Assembly (NCBI GenBank): GCA_905215795.1
Contig: CAJMRV010000009.1
Coordinates: 1-23,596 of the forward strand
Direction: 5' to 3'
DNA length: 23,596 nucleotides
Source: an uncultured bacterium
GTDB taxonomy: Bacteria; Pseudomonadota; Gammaproteobacteria; Burkholderiales; Burkholderiaceae_F
The position numbers and the translations under genes were made by a program. The notes under the pieces were generated by a model. That model did not search any database. It saw only the letters and a list, made by a program, of their open reading frames with translations, and was not told where the DNA came from. Of this stretch, positions 1 to 7,160 are shown piece after piece; positions within the stretch are counted from its first letter, which is position 1; each line of letters begins with the position of its first letter.

Positions 1-36
1 GTACATCGTGCGGTCCCTTTCAGAGTAATATACGTT

Positions 37-1788
37 CTACTCTATTTTGGGAGAGTCACCACCGCGGAAGTCGCGTCGGCCCTGGAACGGGCGGTCGCCC
101 TGTTCGCGACGGCCCTGGAAGGGGCGGTCGGCGCCCTGGTCGAACTTGACCAGGCAGTCGCGGCCCTTGAAGCGCACGCCCTGGAGGGCCTCGACCACGC
201 CGGCGGCCTGGTCGGAGTCGATGTCGACGAGCGTGAAGCGGTCGGCGATGTCGATCGCGCCGATGGCCTTCGAGGAGATGCCGCCTTCGTTGGCGATGGC
301 GCCGACGATGTCGCCCGGACGGATGCCGGCCTGGCGGCCCACGCCGATGAACAGGCGCGTCTTGCCTTCCTCGGGGCCGCGGTTCTCGCGGCGGCGTTCG
401 CAGCGTTCACCGCGTTCGCCACGTTCGCCGCGTTCGCGACGGGGGCGTTCATAGGGATTGTACGTCGGGATCTCGGTGTCGTCGTCCCCGTTGTCCACGT
501 TGTCCTGGACGAGGTAGAGGGCGGCGGCGGCCACGTCGAACGGGTCGTGCTCCTCGCAGAGGCTTTCGACGATGCGCTGGAAGCGCTCGAGCTCGACGTT
601 CTCAATCGTTTCGAGGATCTTTTCGCGGACCTGTTCGAGGCGGCGGGTCTTCACGTCCGTGGAGGACGGAACGGCGCGCAGTTCGATGCGGGCCTTGGTG
701 ACGCCTTCGAGGCCGCGCAGATGGCGGTGCTCACGGGGCTCGAGGATCGTGATGGCGGTGCCGGTGCGGCCGGCGCGGCCCGTGCGGCCGATGCGGTGCA
801 CGTACGTCTCGTAGGAGGCCGGGATGCCGAAGTTGATCACGTGCGTGAGGTTCTCGAGGTCGATGCCTCGGGCGGCCACGTCCGTGGCGACGATGATGTC
901 GACCTGGCCGGAGCGGGCGCGCTTCATCACGCGGTTGCGCGTGGGCTGGTCGAGGCCGCCGTGGAGGGCTTCGACGCTGTAGCCGCGGGCGCGGAGGTTT
1001 TCGGTGAGTTCATCGACTTCCATGCGGGTGCGCGTGAAGATGATGGCGAGCTCGGGGCTCTCCATGTCGATGATGCGGCCGAGGGCCGTCGTGCGGTAGT
1101 TGTGGGCGACCACGTAGCCGATCTGCGGAACGCGCGGGGCTTCGCCCTCGGCGGCCTGTTCGCGCTGGATCGTGATGCGGGCGGGGTCCTTGAGGTGGCG
1201 TTCGGCGATGCTGGCGATCCGCGGGGGGAGCGTGGCGGAGAAGAGCGCCGTCTGGACGCCTTCGGGGAGCTCTTCGAAGATCGCATCGAGTTCGTCGGCG
1301 AAGCCGAGGTCGAGCATTTCGTCGGCCTCGTCGAGGACGACGGCCTTGATGCCCGAGAGGTCGAGCGTGCCGCGGCGGATGTGGTCGAGGGCACGGCCCG
1401 GGGTGGCGACGACGACGTGCGTGCCGCGCTTGAGGGAGCGGATCTGGCGGGAGTAGTCCTGGCCGCCGAAGATCGGGGTGACCTGGATGTCGGTCTTCTT
1501 GACGAAGCCGAAGCAGGCTTCGGAGACCTGCAGGCACAGTTCGCGGGTCGGCGTGATCACGAGGATCGCCGGGGAGTTGCATTCCTTGCCCACGCAGTAG
1601 CGTTCAAGGAGCGGCAGGGCGAACGCGGCGGTCTTGCCGGTGCCGGTGGCGGCGCGTCCGAGGACGTCGCGGCCTTCGAGGAGGACCGGAATCGCTTCGG
1701 TCTGGATGGGGGTGGGTTCTTCAAAACCCAATTCGGTCAGGGAGTCGACGATGGTGTCGGAGAGACCAAGTTCAGAGAAAGTAGCCAT
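37..1788 (-). CDS. deaD: DEAD-box ATP-dependent RNA helicase (DeaD/CsdA-like)
   Basis: ATP-driven RNA unwinding enzyme, probably acting in ribosome assembly and mRNA decay in the cytoplasm. The 583-residue protein shows every superfamily 2 motif in order: Q motif (GFEEPTPIQ, residues 21-29), Walker A (AATGTGKT, 46-53), PTRELC, TPGR, DEAD followed by EMLDLGF, SAT, IIFTRT, ARGID and HRIGRTGR. After the helicase core comes a linker of near-perfect RGE repeats, then a DbpA-type RNA-binding domain (from RLFIGVGRQAG to the LVKF strand), then an RG-rich tail with two copies of DRPFQGRR. This architecture matches DeaD/CsdA better than RhlE or RhlB, although DbpA shares the C-terminal domain. The ATG at 1788 has only a weak purine-rich stretch upstream. 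It follows the rplY terminator with about 130 bp between, so it is probably its own transcription unit. I found no clear -35/-10 pair there. Confidence 0.93.
   Translation of the reverse strand: MATFSELGLSDTIVDSLTELGFEEPTPIQTEAIPVLLEGRDVLGRAATGTGKTAAFALPLLERYCVGKECNSPAILVITPTRELCLQVSEACFGFVKKTDIQVTPIFGGQDYSRQIRSLKRGTHVVVATPGRALDHIRRGTLDLSGIKAVVLDEADEMLDLGFADELDAIFEELPEGVQTALFSATLPPRIASIAERHLKDPARITIQREQAAEGEAPRVPQIGYVVAHNYRTTALGRIIDMESPELAIIFTRTRMEVDELTENLRARGYSVEALHGGLDQPTRNRVMKRARSGQVDIIVATDVAARGIDLENLTHVINFGIPASYETYVHRIGRTGRAGRTGTAITILEPREHRHLRGLEGVTKARIELRAVPSSTDVKTRRLEQVREKILETIENVELERFQRIVESLCEEHDPFDVAAAALYLVQDNVDNGDDDTEIPTYNPYERPRRERGERGERGERCERRRENRGPEEGKTRLFIGVGRQAGIRPGDIVGAIANEGGISSKAIGAIDIADRFTLVDIDSDQAAGVVEALQGVRFKGRDCLVKFDQGADRPFQGRREQGDRPFQGRRDFRGGDSPKIE
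394..438. repeat. Nine-base tandem repeat coding RGE units in the helicase linker
   Basis: A GTTC core recurs every 9 bases at 396, 405, 414, 423 and 432 (plus-strand reading). On the coding strand this gives consecutive RGE-type tripeptides, with one unit changed to RCE. It forms the disordered, charged linker between the helicase core and the RNA-binding domain and could expand or contract by slippage without shifting frame. Confidence 0.7.
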
Positions 1789-1915
1789 TTGTTAGGATTC
1801 TTCAGTTAAGAGAGTTGGAAAGGCCACTTACCCCGATACACCCACAGTACGTACTTCCGGAGGGGCAAACAGCCAATGATTTTCAAAATGATGGGTAATT
1901 CGGAAAGCCGAGGGT

Positions 1916-1953
1916 AAAACAGAACCCGCAAGGCTCACACCCTGCGGGTTCTG
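1916..1953 (-). terminator. Intrinsic terminator of rplY
   Basis: An 11-bp perfect stem pairs CAGAACCCGCA (1920-1930) with TGCGGGTTCTG (1943-1953), with a 12-base loop. Read on the minus strand it is followed by TTTTA. It lies 33 bases past the rplY stop and separates rplY from the helicase gene. Confidence 0.85.
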
Positions 1954-1985
1954 AGTGCTATCTGGCTTTCGTCGTCGTCAACGTA

Positions 1986-2633
1986 TTAGTTGGCGGCGGG
2001 AGCTTCCGCGGCGGGAGCTTCGGCAGCGGCTTCGTCAGCAGCGGCTTCGTCTTCGGCCGGGATTTCTTCCTCAACAGCGGCGACCACGGACGCGAGGACC
2101 GGGTCTTCGCCGGAAGCGGCGGCGGTGAACTCGACGCCTTCAGGAAGCTCGAGCATGGAGGCCGTGAAGGTCGAACCGAGTTCCATCTTGGAGAGGTCGA
2201 CGATGATGGCTTCCGGAAGGAGCTTGGGCAGGCAGGTGAGTTCGATCGTGGTGGCGGCGTAGTTGATGAGAGCCTTGTCGATCTTGACGGCGGGGCTTTC
2301 TTCAGCGTTGCGGAAGTGCAGCGGAACGTTCAGGGTGATCGGCTCGTTCGCGTTGACGCGGAGGAAGTCGATGTGCATGACCTGCTGCTTGTACGGGTGC
2401 ATCTGGAAGGCGCGGAGAACGACGAGTTCTTCCTTGCCGTCGAGTTCCATTTCAAGCACGGAGGCGTGGAACTTTTCCTTCTGCAGGGCGTAGTAGATCG
2501 GGTTGTGATCGAGTTCGATCATCGTGGCGGGCTGATTGCCGCCGTAGATGATGCCGGGGAGCTTGTCCGCGCGACGAAGGCGGCGGCTCGCACCAGTACC
2601 TTGCGTCTGACGAGTGGTAGCGATGACTTTCAT
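1986..2633 (-). CDS. rplY: 50S ribosomal protein L25, long CTC form
   Basis: 5S rRNA-binding protein of the large ribosomal subunit. The 215-residue product starts MKVIATTRQTQGTGASRRLRR, the typical opening of the L25/CTC family. It has the N-terminal 5S rRNA-binding barrel (about residues 1-95, with KLPGIIYGG and HIDFLRV) and a second all-beta domain (about 96-190, LINYAATTIELTCLP to LPEGVEF), as in Thermus TL5, so it is the long form rather than the roughly 95-residue enterobacterial form. The tail is low-complexity Ala/Glu (EEEIPAEDEAAADEAAAEAP). The start is supported by GGAG eight bases upstream. It lies 61 bp behind prs, the usual betaproteobacterial order. The peptidyl-tRNA hydrolase gene pth, which commonly follows rplY, is absent here. 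The CDS ends just before a strong terminator. Confidence 0.96.
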   Translation of the reverse strand: MKVIATTRQTQGTGASRRLRRADKLPGIIYGGNQPATMIELDHNPIYYALQKEKFHASVLEMELDGKEELVVLRAFQMHPYKQQVMHIDFLRVNANEPITLNVPLHFRNAEESPAVKIDKALINYAATTIELTCLPKLLPEAIIVDLSKMELGSTFTASMLELPEGVEFTAAASGEDPVLASVVAAVEEEIPAEDEAAADEAAAEAPAAEAPAAN

Positions 2634-2661
2634 GGGTTTTACTCCAAAGGGATTGATGTGT

Positions 2662-2687
2662 CCCCGCGGCCGCGACCAGCTGCGGGG
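2662..2687. other. GC-rich hairpin between prs and rplY
   Basis: CCCCGC (2662-2667) pairs with GCGGGG (2682-2687) in the 61-bp gap between the prs stop and the rplY ribosome-binding site. No T-run follows, so it is not an intrinsic terminator. It could protect the 3' end of the prs message or set the prs:rplY ratio. Confidence 0.35.
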
Positions 2688-2694
2688 GCTGATT

Positions 2695-3654
2695 TTATTC
2701 GGCGAACAGGGAGCTCACCGAATCTTCCCGCGCAATGCGGGAAAGGGTTTCGCCGATGATGCTCGCCGTGGTGATCTGGCGGATCTTCGGACAGGCTTGA
2801 GCGGCCTCGCTGAGCGGAATCGTGTCCGTCACGACGAGTTCGTCAAGCGCGGAATTCGTGATGCGTTCGACGGCGGCGCCCGAGAGCACCGGGTGCGTGA
2901 TGTAGGCGACCACGCGCTTGGCGCCGCGGTCCTTCAGGGCGCCGGCGGCGTTGCAGAGCGTGCCGGCCGTGTCGACGATGTCGTCGGTGATCACGCAGGT
3001 GCGGCCGTTGACGTCGCCGATGATGTTCATGATCTCGGCCACGTTGGCGCGGGGACGGCGCTTGTCGATGATGGCGAGGTCCGTTTCAAGGGACTTGGCC
3101 ATGGCACGGGCGCGGACCACGCCGCCGACGTCGGGGGAGACGACCATCATGTTTTCATAACGGCGTTCCACCAGGTCGTTGAGCAGGACCGGGGTGGCGT
3201 AGATGTTGTCGACCGGGATGTCGAAGAAACCCTGGATCTGGTCGGCGTGCAGGTCCATCGTGAGGACGCGGTCGACACCGACGGACTGGAGCATGTTGGC
3301 GACGACCTTGGCGGAGATGGCCACGCGGGCGGAACGCGGACGGCGGTCCTGGCGGGCATAACCGAAGTAGGGGATCGCAGCCGTGATGCGGCGGGCGGAG
3401 GCGCGCTTGAGGGCGTCCACCATGATCATGAGTTCCATCAGATTGTCGTTGGTCGGCTGGCAGGTGCTCTGCAGGACGAAAACGTCCTTGCCTCGAACGT
3501 TGTCGATGATCTGACAAGAGACTTCCCCGTCGCTGAAGCGGGCCACGTTGGCCTGGCCGAGGGGAAGGTTAAGGTAATTGACGACGGCCTGGGCAAGCTT
3601 GGGATTGGCGTTGCCCGAGAAGACCATCATACTGTCCGGCACCATGGGATCCAT
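2695..3654 (-). CDS. prs: Ribose-phosphate pyrophosphokinase (PRPP synthetase)
   Basis: Makes 5-phosphoribosyl-1-pyrophosphate from ribose 5-phosphate and ATP, feeding purine, pyrimidine, NAD, histidine and tryptophan synthesis in the cytoplasm. The protein follows bacterial class I Prs along its whole length: FSGNANPKLA near the N terminus, FSDGEV, QSTCQPTNDNLMELMIM, YFGYARQDR (flexible loop), DLHADQIQGFF, and the PRPP-binding loop DDIVDTAGT at about residues 224-232. From the ATG at 3654 it is 319 residues, against about 315 in E. coli. The reading frame stays open to an ATG at 3720, but those 22 extra codons have no counterpart in the family and neither ATG has a strong ribosome-binding site (AAGAG near 3654 is the best). 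An ATG at 3645 is also possible. It lies between the tRNA-Gln terminator and rplY. Confidence 0.95.
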   Translation of the reverse strand: MDPMVPDSMMVFSGNANPKLAQAVVNYLNLPLGQANVARFSDGEVSCQIIDNVRGKDVFVLQSTCQPTNDNLMELMIMVDALKRASARRITAAIPYFGYARQDRRPRSARVAISAKVVANMLQSVGVDRVLTMDLHADQIQGFFDIPVDNIYATPVLLNDLVERRYENMMVVSPDVGGVVRARAMAKSLETDLAIIDKRRPRANVAEIMNIIGDVNGRTCVITDDIVDTAGTLCNAAGALKDRGAKRVVAYITHPVLSGAAVERITNSALDELVVTDTIPLSEAAQACPKIRQITTASIIGETLSRIAREDSVSSLFAE

Positions 3655-3752
3655 GTCTACTGCTCTTAAGTTTGGGCGGGAGGATTTGACTCGCGCGGTT
3701 GACAACATGGCGTCCTTCATCGCGTTAGCGGCGAAAGGCGCTTAGAAAAACG

Positions 3753-3780
3753 AAAAAGGGAGGATCAAAAGGCACCTCCC
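3753..3780 (-). terminator. Intrinsic terminator after tRNA-Gln
   Basis: On the minus strand GGGAGG (3780-3775) and CCTCCC (3763-3758) form a 6-bp GC stem with an 11-base loop, followed directly by TTTTTCG. It begins 16 bases past the tRNA CCA end and lies upstream of prs, so it separates the tRNA from prs, possibly incompletely. Confidence 0.75.
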
Positions 3781-3796
3781 GTTCAGATATCTGAGT

Positions 3797-3874
3797 TGGC
3801 AGGGGTAGAAGGATTCGAACCTTCGAATGCCGGAATCAAAATCCGGTGCCTTAGGCCAGCTTGGCTATACCCCT
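3797..3874 (-). tRNA. glnT: tRNA-Gln (anticodon TTG)
   Basis: The minus strand folds as a cloverleaf. The acceptor stem is AGGGGTA/TACCCCT, the anticodon stem CCGGA/TCCGG encloses the loop TTTTGAT (anticodon TTG, reading CAA), and the T arm carries the GGTTCGAATCC signature. The discriminator is G and the 3' CCA is genome-encoded (3797-3799). The 5' end is only 14 bases past the ispE stop codon, with no room for a promoter in the gap, so the tRNA must be processed from a longer transcript. This ispE-tRNA-Gln-prs order is typical of Betaproteobacteria. The symbol is generic. Confidence 0.95.
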
Positions 3875-3888
3875 AACCTTATTATTTT

Positions 3889-4749
3889 TTAGTCGTCCAA
3901 CCAGTCTGCTAAAGGATGGCTGCCGAGCGTCTTCGCTTCGAAACCCAACCAATCCTCTGGGAGCGACCGGAAGTGCATTTGAACGTCCGTCGGAAGCACG
4001 CCGAAAACGGCGCTGCCTGAGCCTGTCATTCTAACCGAATGGCAGGGAGCGAGCATCTCCAGAGCCTGTTGGATCCGGGGCTCGAGCTCGACGGCCACGG
4101 GCTGCAGGTCATTCCAGCCGAAAAGCGCTGTATTTCCTGAAAAACCCTTACGAACGAAGAACGCTATTCTTACGGATTTCGTATCCCTTGTCAAGCTTGG
4201 AGACCCAAAAATTTCAGCCGTCGAGACGCTTCTGCCGGGCCAGAGGACGGCGAATTTCATGGGCTCGATTTCAATGGGTTCGAGAATCTCCCCGATGCCC
4301 TCGACCCAGCAATTGCGTCCCTTTATGAAGAAGGGGACGTCGGCCCCGAGACGCAGTCCCAGCTCGAGGAGCTCCTCCCTTTTGAGGCCGAGCCCCCAGA
4401 GACGGTTCAGGCCGATCAACGTCGTGGCGGCGTCCGAACTGCCGCCCCCCATGCCCGCGCCGGCGGGGATGTTCTTCCTCACGGTGATCCTCACGCCGCG
4501 GTTCGTGCGGCAGTGTTCCTGAAGGAGGCGGGCCGCCCTCACGCAGAGGTCCTTCTCCGCCTCGCCGATGATCCGGCCGTAACGTTCGACGCGCCCGTCG
4601 GGGAGTTCCTCGAGGTCGATCGAGTCGGCCCGGTCGATCATCACGAAGACCGATTCGAGCAGGTGCTTGCCGTCGTCGCGGCGGCCCGTGACGTGGAGGA
4701 AGAGGTTGAGTTTGGCGGGTGCGGGAAGGTTATAGAGGTTGGCTGGCAT
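3889..4749 (-). CDS. ispE: 4-(cytidine 5'-diphospho)-2-C-methyl-D-erythritol kinase
   Basis: GHMP-family kinase that phosphorylates CDP-methylerythritol in the non-mevalonate (MEP) isoprenoid pathway, cytoplasmic. The 286-residue protein has the substrate-binding PAPAKLNLFL start (K13 matching E. coli Lys10), the glycine-rich ATP loop PAGAGMGGGSSDAA (95-108), the catalytic Asp in LGADVPFF (D137), and the C-terminal MTGSGSAVFG motif. The conserved DGYH is DGKH here (K28), replacing the Tyr that stacks on cytosine in E. coli IspE. The first 20 bases overlap the end of lolB, so the two are translationally linked; no strong ribosome-binding site is seen before the ATG. The stretch near 4130-4230 is visibly richer in A/T than the rest of the window. 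tRNA-Gln follows at once. Confidence 0.95.
   Translation of the reverse strand: MPANLYNLPAPAKLNLFLHVTGRRDDGKHLLESVFVMIDRADSIDLEELPDGRVERYGRIIGEAEKDLCVRAARLLQEHCRTNRGVRITVRKNIPAGAGMGGGSSDAATTLIGLNRLWGLGLKREELLELGLRLGADVPFFIKGRNCWVEGIGEILEPIEIEPMKFAVLWPGRSVSTAEIFGSPSLTRDTKSVRIAFFVRKGFSGNTALFGWNDLQPVAVELEPRIQQALEMLAPCHSVRMTGSGSAVFGVLPTDVQMHFRSLPEDWLGFEAKTLGSHPLADWLDD
4166..4194 (-). promoter_or_regulatory. Candidate sigma-70 promoter inside ispE for tRNA-Gln
   Basis: On the minus strand TTGACA (4194-4189, a perfect -35) is 17 bases from AAGAAT (4171-4166, 4 of 6 matches to TATAAT). It lies in the A/T-richer part of ispE, about 290 bases before the tRNA. It could give the tRNA independent transcription. 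The -10 is weak, so this is only a candidate. Confidence 0.35.
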
Positions 4750-5281
4750 GTTCGATGGGATCGCAGAAGAGCCGGAGCTTGACCGGCGGGTCGTCGTGTT
4801 CGGCGTCGAGGCGGCGCAGGGCGCCGTCGGGCCACTTCGCCTCGTTGGAGAGGCGCCAGCCCCTCAGGGCCGCGGCGTCGACGGGGGCGCCCTCGAGCCA
4901 GCCCGCGAGCGTCGTCACGGGGAGTTCGAGCCCGAGCGCGGAGGCGAGGAGCGCTTCGGCGTCGGCCGAGCTGTTCTTTTCTCCGCCCGCCTCGAGTTCG
5001 GCGCGTCCGGGCAGGAGCGTGATGCGGGCGAGCACCATGCGCATCGGGTTCATGAGGACGAGCACGCGCCGGTCGCCCGGCCAGCGCTCGAAGCGGAACC
5101 GCCCGGGGAGCGTCTCGAAGCCCCCGTCGGTCTTGATCCGCACGTTGAAGCGGCCCGTCCGGGTGAAGACGGGCTCGGGGAACTTGAAGGCACAGCCCGC
5201 GAGCTGCAGGACCGAGGTCCCGGCGAGGACGGCGGGCACGGCGGCGAGCAGGCGGCGCCTCATGGCGCGTGCCGGCCTCAC
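4730..5281 (-). CDS. lolB: Outer-membrane lipoprotein receptor LolB
   Basis: Receives lipoproteins from the periplasmic carrier LolA and inserts them into the outer membrane. The product has a basic start, a hydrophobic segment and a lipobox, LAGC, so Cys30 would be lipidated after signal peptidase II cleavage. The mature part is about 154 residues, with the TRTGRFNVRI...GRFRFERWP opening and the L-WLEG and GWRLS elements of LolB. The family is weakly conserved, and the call also rests on its place directly before ispE, the standard betaproteobacterial position. I chose the GTG at 5281 because GGAG lies seven bases upstream and it overlaps the preceding stop as GTGA. An in-frame ATG at 5263 is the alternative. 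Its 3' end overlaps ispE by 20 bases. Confidence 0.86.
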   Translation of the reverse strand: MRPARAMRRRLLAAVPAVLAGTSVLQLAGCAFKFPEPVFTRTGRFNVRIKTDGGFETLPGRFRFERWPGDRRVLVLMNPMRMVLARITLLPGRAELEAGGEKNSSADAEALLASALGLELPVTTLAGWLEGAPVDAAALRGWRLSNEAKWPDGALRRLDAEHDDPPVKLRLFCDPIEHASQPL

Positions 5282-7068
5282 GGCGTGACTCCGATCGCCT
5301 TGCCGAACTCGACGATCTCGGGGGCGTGGCCCGAACGCTGCAGGAGCTGTTCGAAGACCGACTTCGCCTCGGCGGTGCGTCCGGCCTCCATGAGGATCCT
5401 CACGAAGTCCTTGGCGACGTCGGCGTTGAACTGGAGCTTGAGCGAGGTGAGCGTGAACTGCACGGCCTGGTCCCAGCGTCCCTCCTGGGCGTTGATCAGC
5501 CCCATCTGCCAGAGAACGAGCGGATTGAGCGGGTCGATCTTGTAGGCGCGTTCAAGAAGGTGGCGGGCCTTCGAGGGGTTCTTGTTCACCGAGTCCTCGA
5601 TCCTCGCCTCAAGGACGTAGAGGAGCGGTTCGTTCTCATCGACCGCGCGGATCTTCGGGATGATCTCCTCGAGGGTCTTCCTGTCCTTCATGTCGAGCGC
5701 GAGGAGCGCGATCGCGTAGAGCTGGCGGGGGCTCGCGTCCTCATGCAGGAGGAGCCTGGCCGATTCCATCGCCTTCTCCTTGTCGCGCGCCTTCAGGTAG
5801 AGCTCGGTCTTCAACGCATGGAGCGCCGAAGGATGTTCGAGCTGCGCGGGATCGAGCTTCTCGAGCATGGGGAGCGCCTCCCCGGTGCGTCCGAGCTGGT
5901 CGAGCGCGAGGGCGCGGAAGATGCGGGCCTGCGTGGCGAGCGGCTCCTCGGTGACCTTGTCGGTGATCTCGAGCGCCTTCTTGTAGTCACCGGCCTCGAC
6001 GTAGAGGTTGGCGAGCTGGACGACGGCCTTGTCGTTTCGAAGCGAGCGCGCCCCGAAGTTCTCCTCCATCGTGCGGATGTAGTCCTCGAAGTACTTCCGG
6101 GCGAGGTCGTTCTTCCTGGCGTTCCCCGCGATCAGCCCCGCGTTGTAGAGGAGCGTGACGCGTTCGGAGGGTTCCTCGGGCTCGTTGGCCATGGCGCGCT
6201 TGAGCTCCTCGATGCCGCGGTCGGTCTCGTTCTTGCGGACGAGGGCGCGTGCGAGGAGGACCCGCACCGTGGCGGCGTCGGGATGCGTGTCGAGGTACTT
6301 CTCCATGAGGGCGACGGCGCGGTCCTGATGGTTGCGCCAGAGGAAGTCGGCCGTCTTCTGCATGAGCGCGTCGCTGTCGGGCTCGAGCTTCTGGGCCTCT
6401 TCGGCGTGGGCGACGGCCTTCTCCTCCATGCCGAGGGCGCGTTCATAGCGCGCCAGCGAGAGGAGCACGGCGGCGTTGTCCTTGTGGTTCTCAACCGCCT
6501 TTTCGAGCGCCTCGGGCATGCCCTTGAAGGTCTTGGGCTCGCGGGCGAGCGCCTCGAGCGTCGGCGGGAGCCAGCGTTCGGGCTCGGCGTCGTTCTTGTC
6601 GAGGAAGGCCACCTCGTGGTTGAAGGCGGAGCGGTCCTTCTTGTGGATCGCGCGGGCGAGCAGCGTGCGGTGGACCGACGGGTTGTCGGGATCGAGCTTG
6701 TGCCAGGCAAGCGCCGCGTCCTCGACGTTCTCGGGGGTGTTGGTCATCAGGGCCGCCTTGAGGAGCGGCTCGCCGAGGGCCTTGTCGCCGGTGTGCTTCA
6801 TCGCCTCCGAGAGGAACTCGTAGGCGGCGCGGTTCTGGCGTCGCGAGGCGGCGATGTCGGCGTTGAGCAGGTAGTAGAGGGTGTCCGAGTCGATCTTCGT
6901 GATTTCCTCGTCGTTGCGTTTCCCGGTTTTTCCGGCGTCGCCGCCGGTTTTCTCCACGGCGGCGGGCGTCTCCCGGAGCCCGGAGGAGTCCTCCGCGGCG
7001 TTCGGGGCCGTGGGGCCCAGGCTCAGTGCGAGCCCCAGGACGGTGATGGGGAAAAGGGTGCGGATCAT
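5278..7068 (-). CDS. Secreted tetratricopeptide-repeat protein
   Basis: Large helical-repeat protein of unknown exact role, made ahead of LolB and IspE. From the ATG at 7068 it has 596 residues: a signal peptide (hydrophobic stretch ITVLGLALSLGPTAPNAA), a charged linker, then TPR-like helix pairs to the C terminus (for example KAVAHAEEAQKLEPDSD, RAYKIDPLNPLVLWQMGLINAQEGRWDQAV). A similar TPR protein precedes lolB in many Betaproteobacteria; it is presumably a periplasmic or membrane-associated scaffold, but the sequence gives no catalytic motif. A TTG at 7083 could add five residues. Its TGA overlaps the lolB GTG by four bases, so the two are translationally coupled. mutY diverges from it. 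Confidence 0.85.
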   Translation of the reverse strand: MIRTLFPITVLGLALSLGPTAPNAAEDSSGLRETPAAVEKTGGDAGKTGKRNDEEITKIDSDTLYYLLNADIAASRRQNRAAYEFLSEAMKHTGDKALGEPLLKAALMTNTPENVEDAALAWHKLDPDNPSVHRTLLARAIHKKDRSAFNHEVAFLDKNDAEPERWLPPTLEALAREPKTFKGMPEALEKAVENHKDNAAVLLSLARYERALGMEEKAVAHAEEAQKLEPDSDALMQKTADFLWRNHQDRAVALMEKYLDTHPDAATVRVLLARALVRKNETDRGIEELKRAMANEPEEPSERVTLLYNAGLIAGNARKNDLARKYFEDYIRTMEENFGARSLRNDKAVVQLANLYVEAGDYKKALEITDKVTEEPLATQARIFRALALDQLGRTGEALPMLEKLDPAQLEHPSALHALKTELYLKARDKEKAMESARLLLHEDASPRQLYAIALLALDMKDRKTLEEIIPKIRAVDENEPLLYVLEARIEDSVNKNPSKARHLLERAYKIDPLNPLVLWQMGLINAQEGRWDQAVQFTLTSLKLQFNADVAKDFVRILMEAGRTAEAKSVFEQLLQRSGHAPEIVEFGKAIGVTP

Positions 7069-7108
7069 GGCGCGGTCGGTCAAAAATGTTCAAAATGTGG
7101 GAAATCCT

Positions 7109-7136
7109 ATTGTAGAGCTTTCTCCCGAGCCCACAA
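7109..7136 (-). promoter_or_regulatory. Candidate sigma-70 promoter for TPR-lolB-ispE-tRNA-Gln
   Basis: On the minus strand TTGTGG (7136-7131, weak -35) is 16 bases from TACAAT (7114-7109, 5 of 6). The predicted start near 7102 leaves a leader of about 34 bases before the ATG at 7068. It lies in the short divergent gap with mutY. Confidence 0.4.
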
Positions 7137-7160
7137 GTCAAAAGAGGTCCCCGCACGAAT

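Noticed and set aside
24..44. AGAGTA/TACTCT inverted repeat at the helicase stop codon as a terminator
   Set aside because: Six A/T-rich pairs with no T-run on the minus strand; too weak to call.
833..848. CACGTG core inside the helicase gene as a third parS
   Set aside because: Flanks are TTGAT and CGTGA; only the central six bases fit and the arms do not match consensus.
547..1809. Long plus-strand reading frame antisense to the helicase gene
   Set aside because: It mirrors the helicase codons in a high-GC genome; its translation is low-complexity Glu/Asp/Ala/Val-rich with no family motif, while the minus strand has all helicase motifs.
3655..3720. N-terminal extension of Prs from an ATG at 3720
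   Set aside because: The 22 residues have no counterpart in the family, no ribosome-binding site precedes the ATG, and the downstream ATG gives the normal length.
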